Assembly: GCA_038087015.1 (NCBI GenBank)
Contig: JASBNA010000005.1
Coordinates: 1,426,001-1,490,000 of the forward strand
Length of the DNA stretch: 64,000 bases
Reading direction: 5' to 3'
Source of the DNA: Cerrena zonata
Taxonomy: Eukaryota > Basidiomycota > Agaricomycetes > Polyporales > Cerrenaceae
In this document: positions 23,640-35,700 of the stretch, in pieces
Numbering within the stretch: the first letter of the stretch is position 1
Layout of the letters: each line of letters opens with the position of its first letter
Made by a program: the position numbers and the translations under genes
The notes under the pieces: model-generated
What the model was told of the DNA's origin: nothing
Databases searched by the model: none
What the model saw: only the letters and a program-made list of their open reading frames with translations

Positions 23640-23832
23640 GAGATTGTGTTTCTCAGCCTGCCTCTCCCGGTCTCTCTCCCTCCTCCCACCAGCCCATCCC
23701 TCCTCCTCGGTCTCTTTCCACCACTCCCTCCCTTCCACAGGCTGCTGCGCACACTTAGGCTTTCCTTATTTCCAACTCCACCACCCTCTTGTGCCCCCGC
23801 CCTCTCCTCCTCCCGCGTTACATGCGACAGTC
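23640..23832 (+). promoter_or_regulatory. Pyrimidine-rich core promoter / 5' UTR of the OPT gene (copy 1)
   Basis: A CT-rich tract of nearly 180 bp lies directly before the ATG at 23833, with a GA microsatellite at 23560-23575 upstream. Such tracts are typical of basidiomycete promoters and transcription starts. The long frames found here on both strands are artefacts of the low-complexity sequence. Confidence 0.5.
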
Positions 23833-26603
23833 ATGACAAGACCCACCACTTCTGCAGGCGGCAGGCCTCAAACATCCTCAGGTCGACCCGGCACCTCTCG
23901 CCTCGACACTGCCGACTTTTTCGATCGCGATCCCCAGTACACCTACTCGATAGACGAAACAGAAGAGTATGAGGAAGAATCGGACGCAGAAGACGTCTTT
24001 GCCTTTGCCCGTCCCCAGACAGGCTCGACTTCACACCATCCATACTCGCCCTCCACTCAGCCCTCCTCTGTCATCTACCCTCCTCAAGCCTTCAATCCCC
24101 AGTCGCCTTCCTTCCACCAGTCTGTGCTCGACAACAACTCTGCAGCGGGGCCTTCGGGGCTGCATGCTCGACATGGCTATCCATACCCCAATTCTCCCAC
24201 AGTCGATACTCCTCCCTCGACCGATTCCCAGGCTGGCGACGACCCCTACCGTCTCAAACGCATCACCTACACACCTACCATCAATACCGCCGATAGCCGC
24301 AAGTCTGGCATTAGCTCTGGACGAGAGGTCCATGTTTCTCTGCCTACGACTAGGGAAGAACCCCTGGATGAGGAAATCTCGGTCAAGCACAGACCACCTT
24401 CGTCTGCGACTAGCTATCCGAGTTTTGACAGTAGAGATGGGTCCATCAAGTACGTGCTCTTCCCTCTCTGTGTTTCCACTTTTCTCGCTCGTTTTGCTTT
24501 GTTATTTGCCTTTTCCATTTTACCGCTTTCACTTTCTTCCCATCTCTTCTTCCAAGCAACTTTCAGATCTCGTCCACCGTAAACTCTGCCCCCTCGTCTC
24601 GATTTCCCAACGACTGCACTCGAACCGTCATCCCAATGCGCATCAGCATGGGATAAACCGAAATCAATATCACTCTCCCCGGAATATCACTCTTCCAACT
24701 TCCTCACTCTCCTCTCCTCCCCTACCGCTTTCCTACGGTTACACTACCCGTTCTTTCGCTTCCGCACACCCAAACCATCTACATCTATCTATGGTTTCCA
24801 TACATGCAAAGCACCAACCTAAAGTGATCGGAACGGCCGTCGATCACCGCTTCGCTTTGTACCATCTTGACAGATACTCTCCATCTCTACTCGAGATGTT
24901 CGATGGTCAAGTGGTGCACTGCTGTTTTGATTTGCAGACTTTTTATTTTTGACGAGGGGGGAGATCTGAATGTGTGCTGTCCATCGTCCCCCCCTCTCTC
25001 TGATCCTTCGAGTCTGCTTTTCCATTTCGTTTTTGGTTTTCTGTTATCTACTTTGTTTGGTTGTTCTCTCCGATAGCGAGACCCTATCATCCAAGGATAT
25101 CTGACAAACAGAGAGAGAGAGACGAGACCCTTGGGAACTCGGTCTATATTTGGGTTGGGACAAACACCTGGCTCGTTTGAGGTTTAATGAGGTTTTTGGA
25201 ATTACTCGTTTTGTTCATTCTCCCTCCTTCCGTCTTTTGCTTTCGACTTCGTCTCGTCATGGGGAGTTCGTATGACGAGTGGTTTATTCGATATCGAGTT
25301 GAGGAGTGTCGGAGGAGTTGAATGGTTGTGTGCGTCCCGGGGAGACCGAGGAGGAGGAGGAAGGGGGCTTCTAGTGGGGTTTTCGTTGGGATCGAGAGTT
25401 GATGGTTAAGCTTTTGAGACTAGGGTGGACTTTTTGGGACTGGGCGATTCGACGACTCCTTCTTCTTGAGCTACTAATGATTGGACTCAAACCAACATCC
25501 GAATGCGTGTTGGTGTGGTATACGGTTAATGTCGTTCCCCCCGGGCTATCTCTTTCTTTCAACTTCTTGGTTTACCTCTCCTCCCTTCGCTCTTCGAGGG
25601 TGATGGCTACTTATTTTTTGTTCTTTCCGGCCATCTACGTTTGCAATGGTGATCGGAACGACGGTCGATCACCACTTTCGTGTTGTCTACCTTTGACAGA
25701 TGCTTTCCATCTCTCGTCGATGGTCGAGTGGAGCACTGCACCATCGGTCGCTGGTCTCTTGCATTTGTTTTGCACTCATTGGAACAAGGATTGCCCTGTC
25801 ATCGTCCTCCCTTCCATTCATACCTGCTTTCTGTCGGATTCTTTCACTCCCCGATAGCAGTCCCATCCAAGGATCCTGCCAAACACAGAACCCTTAGGAA
25901 CTGACATGCTTGTGCTCGTTCTATATTTGTACTTGGCTCGGTCGAGGTTTTTCTGAATTCCCGAGTTTGTTATTTTGCTTTGTTTCGTTGTCTTGTCATA
26001 TCGGGATTTTTATCTCACATCCTCGTTGGAGGGGACTTGTGGGCTCACCGTTCCGGTTTGGCGGCTCCGGAGGGGTTCTAGTGGCTTTGGTTGCCAGCGT
26101 CGAGGTTCCATCTGCAGGGATCTTGAGTCGTGCGTTAAGCTTTTAGGACTATGGTGGACTTCTGGGGGCTTGGTGACCCTGGTCGGTCATCTTCCATACA
26201 ATGCTTTCTACTCTGCTTTAGTCTCTGCCATTACTTTACATTTCATATTCTATTACATTATACCCTATCATTCCGACACTGACCAAACCTCTCTCCCTCT
26301 TACAGAATGGGATTCGACTTTGACGCACTAGACGAAATCGAAGAAGACTCACCCTACCCCGAAGTCTGCGCAGCCGTCTCCTCCATCGACGACCCAGAAA
26401 TGCCCGTCCTCACATTCCGGATGTGGCTCATCGGCCTCTTCCTCACCCTCACCGCCGCCGCAGCCAACATCTTCTTCACACTCCGTCAACCGGCACCAAC
26501 TATCGTTGCATCCGTCTTGCTCATTGTTGCGTACCCGCTTGGGAAGTTTTTGGCGTTCTCGTTGCCGATTTCGAGTTATACGATTCCGAGGTGGATGATG
26601 TAA
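23833..26603 (+). pseudogene. Oligopeptide transporter (OPT family), truncated 5' fragment, copy 1
   Basis: Exon 1 (23833-24449) encodes a disordered cytosolic leader: MTRPTTSAGGRPQTSSGRPG, DRDPQYTYSIDETEEYEEES, EDVFAFARP. Exon 2 (from 26306) joins in phase (KMGFDFD) and has the OPT-family start: EDSPYPEVCAAVSSIDDPEM, LTFRMWLIGLFLTL, FTLRQPAPTI, YPLGKFLAFSLP. OPT proteins are proton-coupled oligopeptide or siderophore importers of about 800-900 aa with 14-16 helices. This model stops after 304 codons, because about 80 bp present in copy 2 is missing here and brings in a TAA at 26601. No later OPT exon is seen downstream. The 1.86-kb intron is very long for this genome. It is a fragment and could not transport. 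Confidence 0.82.
24450..26305 (+). repeat. Two diverged direct repeats of about 0.8 kb inside the OPT intron (copy 1)
   Basis: GTGATCGGAACGGCCGTCGA at 24823 recurs as GTGATCGGAACGACGGTCGA at 25652. The following blocks recur in order: a dialog of ACAGATGCTTTCCATCTC-like, GAACCCTTGGGAACT-like, TAAGCTTTTGAGACTA-like and GGTGGACTTTTTGGG-like sequence. The spacing is about 800 bp. They account for most of the 1856-nt intron. Confidence 0.65.
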
Positions 26604-29600
26604 GAATGAGGTGAGTGTGTGTTGGATAAGGGATTTGTGGACTCACTCTGCATGCGACGCGTCTCGGGATCAAGGACAATCATCGACGAGAGCGATGAGA
26701 TCGAAGGAGATCCATGACTCCCCTGAGTTTACGCGTGTCGACATGTACATAGTACATATATCAATATATTTTCTTCGCCGTGTCTATGCAGGAATGCAAT
26801 TAAAAGTGAGAATAATAGTTTATGTGCCATAAGAATGGCAGTATCTCACCGACGATCCATACGACGATATCATGAAAAATGGCACGGTAACGACATAAGC
26901 CACGAGATGTCGTAACGAAACATCGTCACGCATCCGACGTCGAACGTAAAATGTGTGGTGTCAACGCTTTCGCGTTTCAACACGATGAGGACATGCCGAC
27001 ACGATTGGTCCGTACACGGGCAAGCTCATCCATGGACACTCTTACGCAGCGATGGTTTCGTACAGCAAACGTAGGATAGAGGTCGGATGATGTAAATACA
27101 CGGAGGTATATACAACCGACGGACATGAACGTCAAGCGAAATATCAATATACCTGCCAGTGAATTTGAGTTAGATAATATAAATATCGAGTGAATACAAT
27201 GCTTACCTAGCTTCGTAAATGGACGAAGGAATCTGGTAGTATTTGTAAGGAACGAGAGACGGCATGCATAATAGATGGACGATAATATCGCCGTTCGACC
27301 AATCGAAAACCTCTCGCAGCGATCAGAAATCGAAATATAGGCTTGAATGAATTAGTCGACGTACTCCATTTAGGGGGGACTTGTGTGCGAGCGGCCTACG
27401 GATTGAAGACAGTAGACATTGTACCGACAAAATTTAGGATTGAGCAGACAGTCGAAAACATAGTAAAAATGGTGTACTGACCGCTCATCGTGGCGACGAC
27501 GAGGGTGAGGGAGAGATGTCGAGGACGTGCAGCACGATGTAAACCGACATATCGGCGTACAAGGTTGAAAAAGAGAGAGAAAGGGGAAGAGAAGAGGCGA
27601 CGGGAAGACACCTCTCCGTCATCACTTCTCCTCCCTTTTATCCTCTGGGTTCCCCTTTCCACTTTCCCTACCTTCCCACATTCCAACCAAGTATCCACTC
27701 CAACACCGTCAGTCCTAACTAAACCCTCTTTCCCCCAACCAAACCAAGACAACTTCCGCTTGGCCGCAACCATTCGAGTTGCCCTTGAACAAGTCAGACC
27801 CCGAAAACAAAGCGAAATGTCGGTTGCAAACCTGAGAACGAGACGGGATGAGGTGAGACGCGGCGATGCGAGGCCAACACGTCTCGTTTCCACTCGGTTG
27901 CGCATGAACATAGCTAAGCACATGAAGACGGCGAACCCAAGATCGGGGTGCCAGTGGATCCATATGTTAGGATGGGAACCGATCATGAGAACGTTCCATC
28001 GGGTCGTTACCACCGCGTCTCGCGTACCTCAAGTGTAGATCGAGATATTTCCTATCGTCTGCCGCCCGTGATACATGTCGAGATGGACGTGGAGAGGCGT
28101 GACGGTCTGAAACGGGATGCAGTCATGAGGAAGGCGGCCGGGGCCTGATCGCTTTCGAAGACGAGGGATTACTCACTCGTGCAACGCAAGTTTCGAATCG
28201 CACGGACCCTGCCAGTAGGTCTGATCATGAGTAAGTTATTGCTTACCATTCTTCGGAACTTATGTTCCCCAATGCATGATCGTCCGAGACACGACTCACA
28301 CGAGGGAACCTGAGCACAAAGATATGAGTTGCAGGGGAGCCGAGAGCACACGTCAATGCAGCCTGCAAAGACGACGAGAGACTCGTTACGCAGCTCCGGA
28401 TGCTGTTGATCGAAGATGACGTGCCACATATCGATCTATACCAACCCAATCTCGACCCAATCTCAGACATTGTTGCTGTCCCACACCGATTTCATATCGT
28501 CATAAACAACATAGCAACTCGGTAAGCCCGTTCAAATAGTGATCAAGATGTCGTTATTGAATAACGTTAATCCTCCGCGTTACGTGTACCTTTTGTATCC
28601 CATCGCGTGTTTAAGGTTGATTAGGGGGTCGCTAATATTAGTGAGTATACATTTAATTGTTAGGGGCTCTGGAGGCGACTTACCGACGTCATCGTCTCTC
28701 AAACGGTTTTCCAAATGTGTTCGATTCCACGCAAAATATAGTGACCCACTCGTCTCATTCCACAAGCCTCGATAGCGAAGCATAGCCGGACTCACGAACA
28801 GAAACGACATGCCGATCGTCACCGCTACCGGTTGCCACTGTGTAGGAATGGAATGAGTGTCGAACGTAAGAAATGTCCGATCATTCCATTTCGACAGGGA
28901 TGGTATGGTATGGGTTGTAAAATATATATTTGATTAGTGATCGCGCGTGAAACATCCGAGTTCCAAAGCACTCACCATAGTCACAGTGTGGTAATGAAGA
29001 TTGCTATGGTACTCTCCTTTAAAAATATCCTGTCTGTTAGCGAGTAGGTCCGATATATCTCCCAAAAGCACCTATGATACTCGATGCGATTGACTTCTGA
29101 AGCCAGAGCTCGTCTGGTGTTGTCATGACCAGGACGAAGATGTTGAATCCCGATACATTTTTCCTTTTCAGCCCATGCATGATATGACACTTACGGCTCG
29201 GGCGCCGTCTCAAGTTAGAACGCGAGTTCAAGCCGAAAACGGGATTGGAAGGGATGACGAGAGAGGGCAACAGGGGACACTTGGAATAGGGAGCATAGAA
29301 TAGCAATATCGGCAAGCGATGTGAATATTGTATATGTCGATCTTTCGGCCATGGACTCGATGGCGGTATCTCGGGGTTGAGAACACAATATATACACGCT
29401 TGGGAACGTTCGAAAGAACCCCTACCAAGCCTAGAGTACGAGCCGAGGTTTGTGCTTAGTAAAGTGGTTGGCGTTCAGAGACGGAAACGACCCTATTCAG
29501 CAAATAACATAGTCACTCGAAAATGTCACAATACCATGAGAACTAAAGGTAGAACATACCGATGACAATGCGGAATCGAGCTTGTGACATGAAGTAATGA

Positions 29601-32600
29601 TGATAACGACCGAATTTCGAGGGACAAGATTTGCCGGCACATTCGGAGATTGTGAATAAACTTTTGACGTACAAGCTGGCAATGTCCCCGATCAGAATCA
29701 AGCTCTTTCCCGACGCACTCATCATGGACCATCATGGCTACACAGTAATTTCCGGTCGGGATCGAGTTTCTTTACTGGGATACTAGCCAGGGTACTTGAC
29801 GAGTCCATTCGAAAGAAGGTATACAAGGCACCAGACATTGCTTGCAATGTCGGCATGGTGTGGTGGACAGACAGTAGGAACAATGTTGTAAGTGGGCAAA
29901 AGCACCTGTTGACTGACTTCACAGCAACTCTCTTCGGCTGTGATTCCGATGACGACGATGGACATACCCACGAAAATGGATATTTGTAGCCAATAGTTCA
30001 ATGTAACAACATTTGCTTCGTGTTGTACAAGCAACTAGACAACTGTCGAATGAAGGCAACATCAAGCGAAGCTCAAATGAACCTAAGATACCCACCTTTT
30101 ACCAATCCTTGCCCCTTGTGCCGATCAACGACGTACGTTTCTGGTTTCTTTTGCATGCGTAGAATCGCTCGGCCACATGACGTGATGACTGCCGATGTCT
30201 CTGCTCGCTGTGATGCAAATGTGAGTAAGTAGGAAGTGCCTGTAACGGCATATTCGTATGTGAACACGGTTGTTTCAGGGTAAGCAAGTGTGCAATGTAC
30301 CTATGCGCGACAGCCTGAGATCGCCATCTACCCAAAGGAGTAGAACCCCTCATTTGGCTTCGGAAGCTTTCGTTTCACTTTCCAGTTTTCACGGTATTTC
30401 ACACTAACAGACCTCTTAGGTTTAGAAACAATTCATGTACTTCCGGAGAGAATATTCTCACATGGGTCATGAATGGACAAACAACTTGAATGAGCTGGGC
30501 TTAGAAGTGTTAGCACGGCAACAAAGATTGTTGTATTATTTGAAATACGTACCGTGACAAAGTATAGAGCGATGATGAAGCGATCGTCAGGGACGAAGTT
30601 CAGCGTCATGATGTAGTAACAAATGGTTCGATGGGGGGTTTGGACACCTGTGTTGACTGCGGGTCCAAAAAGCGGCGCATAGCATTCTCGTCTAGAAAGG
30701 GCCTAGACGATCGAGTGAAAAAAAAACACCCTAACATCGGCGGAGTCGGATGCAGCACATTCGACTGGTTCAGATAGTATGATGAAACCTGACTCCCGAA
30801 TACTTGATGCTTACAATGAATCTCTCCATCAAATATTGTAAAAGATAGCATGAGAATGTTGGCATGGCTTGTAGACGACAAGCAGAATATCCGGATATAC
30901 AGGTGGTAACGCGTAAGCAGGTTGCGTGAGAAGCAATAAACGGTGTTGCAGCATATGCATGAGGTTTTTGCAACCACTGATGTGTGAGACCTGGGACGCG
31001 AACGTGAGTACACTCGGATAGAGGTTTAAACATGGGATGACGTACACAAGATAAAGTCGATCACCAATGACTGGCAGTGGTTGATTGGTATTCCTGGACT
31101 TATTTGTTTTGGGGTTTTCTACCGGCATGTTGATCCTGCAGAATCAAGGCACAAGATTGGAACATTTGAGAAATGCTTTTGATTTCAAGACTGTGTTCGC
31201 ATTTTCGGTCATAACTCGGACTCGCATAAGCATCTGTGTTGGGTTTCCGTTTACTTCAGCATGTTTGATGGCAACTGTAATATGCATACTTAATGACCTC
31301 TCATGTTGTACGTTCGTGCATTCCGCTATTAAGGCCACTTCGAGAATGATAAGTACCTGTGTACATGGTACGAGGGGGAGATGGTCACGTCTTGTACTCG
31401 CTGCAAACAGGCCACTGGACTTACTTGAGAATAGGATCCAGGACAATATCCAATGTCTAACAAGCGAGGGTGGAGAAACTGAAGGTCGGGCTGGAGTTGG
31501 CAACAAATATCGGGCAATGAGCCGTCGACGAAGCGATCGCCAGGAACGAGATACATCACTATGATGTAGCCAGTTTGAAAGAAGGTTCAACGTCAAGGAA
31601 CCTGGGTGAAATGCAACATGTTTGCCATCGCTGCAGTTTAGTCGAACTTTGTTCCTATTGAGAGATAATACTCACTATTCGGCCAGAAGAAGGGGAACTG
31701 AACCCGAAGATACTGCACCAATTATACCTATGCTGTAAACCCAGAGGCGTTGCAATCGACGCTGAAGAATAATGAGTGAATGGAGTATGAAGGCATGTCA
31801 CAAGTGGAACCCTGACTCACGAGGACTGGATGTGTCTCGAACAGGGCACTAATCAGTACTCATCCCGATCGTCTGCATTGGTGTTCTAGTCGGCGGTGTC
31901 AATAATCATGTACCGGTTGTCACCCACAATGAGTTCCTAGCCAAACTCGAGATGTTGCCGAGTTGTGAACATCCGAGTCTTCAACGTCGGCAATACGGCT
32001 TTCGGCATCAACTTCTGATGTCTGGTGGCCTTCATGCTTCGTGGTACATGCTGCGGCTATGAATGAGGGAAAAATGTGCGAGAAGAGGGAAATCGATGTA
32101 TCTCGACAGAGAATTCAGACACCAGAAAAGATGCATAGTAGATAGAGTCGGTATTGGAAGAAAGAGCCATAGAACGGGTGAGACACTGAATCGAGCGGGA
32201 AACGTAGACTTAGAGTGTATTAGATATCTGTTGTGAGTCTATTCGTAGTCGACGGGGCCTGGGTGAAGACGAGAGATTGAGTTGGGGCCGATCGACATTT
32301 ATGTTCGAACGCTCGACGCTGAACATCGTCAAATGTACCTAGATGGCGAAAGAGTTTTGAACATTTTGAAGAGCAGTATAGATAACATAGACGAGTTGGA
32401 TATAAGTGTACACAGGTATTGTGTGAAGCAGTCCAGGGATTGTAAATCGAAAACCAGGTTCTCTTCATAGAACAGTACAATACCTGCAAAGTAGCAGCAA
32501 CGAATAGAGGAACTGAGTGAGAGATGGGCATACCAAGGTCATACACCATTCCGGACTGTTGTTCCTCGTACTAGATGCGCACCTCATTCCCGTTTAACCC

Positions 32601-33790
32601 GTGTTTGTCAAAAATGTGGAAATGGAATTATAGGACATAATTGGATTGGATTGAGACTGGATGTCAAACGTCAGACACAGCAGACACAAAGTATGGAGGA
32701 TGGTGAGTAATGCGTACCGTATATATGCAGCCACAGAAACTCGAAAGAATCATTTTGGTGTGTGAAATGTGCACTGACAATATGAAACGATGCATAGTAG
32801 ATAGAGTCGGTATTGGAGGAAAAAAGACAGCAAGGCGAGATACCAGATCAAGTGAGAAACGTAGACTGAGAGTGTATTAGAGATGTGTGGTGAGTTTATT
32901 CAAAGTTGACATGGTTCGGGTGAAGACGAGAGATTGAGTTGGGGTCTATCAACATTTGACAGAGGTGAATATCCCGGGAGGTTGTTGTCAACAGAGTCAG
33001 TTGCTGAATGTATCTAGACAAGGAAAAGAGGTTTGAGGAGGTTTGAGGGGAATACAGATAACGTAGACGAGTGGGATATGATGGTGTATGCGGGTATGGG
33101 CGAAGGCATTGTGAAGCAGTTGAGGGACCGGTTACTCTTCACAAAGACCGTACAACACCTGCGAACTAACAGCAACTGATAGAAGAGTTGAACGGAAAGT
33201 GGGCTTACCAAATCCATACACCATTCTGTCTTATTGTCTTCGCACATCGTATTCTCATTCTCATCAAATTGTGTTCGTCGAAAATGTAGAAATGTAATTA
33301 TGTATGACATAATTGGATTGGATTGAGACTGGATGTATGCTGGATAGCATGTATATCGAATATCGCAAAAGGTAGACCCAGTCTTGAGACGATGTTGAGT
33401 TACATGAAACTCATGGAGAGATGCAAACTCGAAAGAATCGTGTTGGGTGCGGCTTGAGGGAGAACTCGAGTGAGGTACATTAAAATATGTGTATTTTGGT
33501 GAATGTAGAAATGGTACACTAGAGCGGATGGTGCATGGAGTGCAAAGCGGGAGAAAGTGAGACGAGTGTCAAAGTCGTAGTCAAACACCGGTGAGACAGA
33601 GTCAATCGAACTCGAACATTCCAGTGTCCGGCGCTTCGTTCCTTGCTCTCAACTCTGGCGAGTCTCGATAACCATTTCTTCACTCAGCACTCTGTTGCTT
33701 GTACAATTTGAACACATTATAGATTTAAATGTTTTATTAAGTCATCCGTTGTCTGCGAACAATGTCTACCTAGCACCAGCTACAACAACT
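26604..33790. other. Decayed accessory sequence, copy 1 (no intact gene)
   Basis: About 7 kb follows the OPT break. The longest frames (27396-28013 on minus and 27490-28038 on plus, overlapping) are not both credible. The minus one contains NVLMIGSHPNIWIHWHPDLG and hydrophobic stretches but has no recognised family, and it keeps many silent and non-silent changes relative to copy 2 (48556-49128). Minus frames at 28580-31600 contain membrane-like segments broken by stops and indels, so an old intron-rich membrane-protein gene on the minus strand is possible. Repeats of about 0.66 kb occupy 32129-33330. I do not assign any function. Confidence 0.45.
32129..33330. repeat. Two direct modules, period about 0.66 kb (copy 1)
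   Basis: GATGCATAGTAGATAGAGTC occurs near 32129 and 32790, GACGAGAGATTGAGTTGGGG near 32268 and 32926, and ATAATTGGATTGGATTGAGA near 32637 and 33309. Each module also contains a doubled ATTGG (inverted CCAAT). Confidence 0.7.
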
Positions 33791-34241
33791 GCATTCAAAT
33801 GGCTCGACTGGCAAACTTTCACAGCTTGAACTTCCGATTTGGATTATACGGGTGCGACTCAGGATCGATTTGAGAAATACGGTACAACAGGGAACTATTG
33901 TGAGATGTGTGACACTCGACTCAAGTCTCAAGTTGTAACACATACTACTGCGCGGGATCTTCTACTCGCAGCCGGTATTTGACAACTTGCATAAACTCTA
34001 ACTCCATGATCCAGACGTTTTGCATGTGGACTCGGACGGTTCAAGTTATTCATGGGAAAAAATGAGTATTGAGCTCTCAGGATGGCATCCCCTGACCATG
34101 CTGCATGATTCTGACACAAGTAGGATTATTTGGAGGCGGAAAACAGATCCAATGAGTCAATCTGGCAGATTGGCTTGTCAGATCTGTTCTCCACCTCCAG
34201 AGGTGTGTCCTTGTCACACCGATACAAATATTATTTTGTAA
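33791..34241 (+). pseudogene. Small Cys-rich protein gene, broken in exon 1 (copy 1)
   Basis: Two exons, 33791-33974 and 34015-34241, with a 40-nt GT-AG intron. Compared with copy 2 the start ATG is GCA and a Phe codon is TGA (near 33817), so exon 1 is dead. Exon 2 is fully open: LHVDSDGSSYSWEKMSIELS, WHPLTML, IIWRRKTDPM, and a Cys cluster LACQICSPPPEVCPCHT. Exon 1 has YCEMCDTRLKSQVVTH, a CxxC...H pattern that could bind zinc together with the C-terminal cluster. The family is not recognised. It lies directly upstream of the 243-aa gene on the same strand. Confidence 0.5.
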
Positions 34242-34281
34242 AATAATGGAAAGGGGAGGGTCATGAAGAATATAAAAAGAA

Positions 34282-35067
34282 ATGAGAAACTTAGATGTCA
34301 GACATACCTACCCAGTATGCCATCTACCCACCATGTATCCAAGCCTCCCAGGAGGAGAAAAGGTACTTTCTCTCCCACATTTGAGTCATATCTCACTCAC
34401 CTGTCTTACTGCAGGCAAACGTACCAAAAAGGTATGCAGGCGGCAAGTCCTGCGGGACCAGATACGCATTCCCCTGACTGCTCAATATCGTAAGTTTCCA
34501 TTTGGATGATTGGAATTTTACCTTTGACTGAATTCCCACACAGGTTGGCTCAGAGGGAAGGTTGATGGGGTGATTCCTTGGAAATACCTGTGGAAGGCAA
34601 CCAAACGCGACCGCTTGGTCTTGGTTGGATACCCCTTCCCAGGCCCATTTTTCAATCCTGCTGATCTCCACCTTGACAAGATGGAGAAGGTGGCCGCCAC
34701 AGTCCAGAACGGGACTTGCTACTTTGAGAAGGTCAGCAAGGAGACTGTTGCGGAGCTGTCCATCGGCCATCAGCAGGATATTGCAGAGGGGAATGCAGTT
34801 CCACCTTTGCCAAGGAAAATACGGAGTGATAAATTTACGACACGGGGTTGTCACCTCAACCCAGCTACGCGGACAAAGAAGAGACGGCGTGGGAAGTTGC
34901 CAAATAGTCCCGAAATAGTGGAGGACTCGGACATGGAGGAGGATGATGAGATTGAGGAGTGGGAGACATCGGATGAGGAAATGGGGTGTGTTTCGGAAAT
35001 TGAGGACTGGGAGGACTCGGAGATGGATGTGGACATGGTAGACTCGGATCCAATTTCCGATTGGTAA
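34282..35067 (+). CDS. 243-aa protein with basic patch and acidic tail, copy 1
   Basis: Two exons, 34282-34489 and 34544-35067, join in phase across a 54-nt GT-AG intron. Residues 1-70 are of mixed composition with CRRQVLRDQIRIPLTAQY at the end. Exon 2 opens RWLRGKVDGVIPWKYLWKAT and continues with LVLVGYPFPGPFFNPADLHL. A basic run (TRTKKRRRGKLP, about residue 185) looks like a nuclear localisation signal. The last 55 residues are strongly acidic (DSDMEEDDEIEEWETSDEEM, then four more D/E clusters) and end in DSDPISDW. The VIPW-plus-GYP arrangement reminds me of short repeated ORFs in Agaricomycete genomes near mobile elements, but I cannot name the family. The start codon is tentative; an ATG in another frame lies at 34263. 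Confidence 0.65.
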
Positions 35068-35700
35068 TTCTGTGCTGTAGTTGTTAGTTTACCTCAACTA
35101 TTGTTTCCATTTCCAAATTCCAACTCACGAGGGTGCCTGGATCAGAGTGAGGTAACCGGCATCATTTCCACACCAGACGCCGTTTACGAAACCTAGAAAC
35201 TTAAAATCATATGGCGTCAGCATCACCATCCTGAAAATAAAAAGATGAACGGCTTCGTGCCGTCGTGATATTTCCCCCTACTTTTTTCGCCGTCTTGCTG
35301 CTGTTGTTTTCAAACTCCTCTTAGTCCGGTTTGTTCATCTTATAGTTATAGTTATATGACTTGCCTTTAATTCGAGGTGTGCTCTCTCCTTCTTGATCCT
35401 GTGATGCTGGAGCTAACCTTCTTCTGCACGAAGATGTGCATACTAGCCGAATCCTAGCCAAATCGATAACGAGTTTGCGGATGCAGATCGAAACTTGCAC
35501 GCGATTCCAGCAAGAGCGGCAGTGGTGGACCGGAAAGCCGGTGTGTTGTAATTGGAAGGTGTGTAGCCATTTTGGGCGAGACATTGCTATGTTTGGCAGT
35601 TGTTGATTGTTTGTTTCAAGCTCTCGTCTGGCCTCTCGCCGTCATCATCAACACCTCGTCAAGAGTTCAACATTTAATTTTCGATATTGCAACATCCACC
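35068..35700. other. Spacer between the two best genes of the unit (copy 1)
   Basis: This contains the 3' flank of the 243-aa gene and upstream DNA of the nine-exon candidate. An inverted repeat (GAACGGCTTCGTGCCGTC, near 35246) could form a short hairpin. A frame at 35572-36015 overlaps the next gene but is not needed by the splice model. Confidence 0.4.

Noticed and set aside
23213..24390. Long frames on both strands around the OPT start (for example 23213-23752 minus and 23969-24952 plus)
   Set aside because: They lie over CT-rich low-complexity DNA or shadow the OPT leader in other frames, and have Arg/Ser/Pro-rich products without domains.
27396..28038. Overlapping frames of about 200 codons on opposite strands
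   Set aside because: Both cannot be coding. Neither has a known family, and copy 2 shows indels in both.
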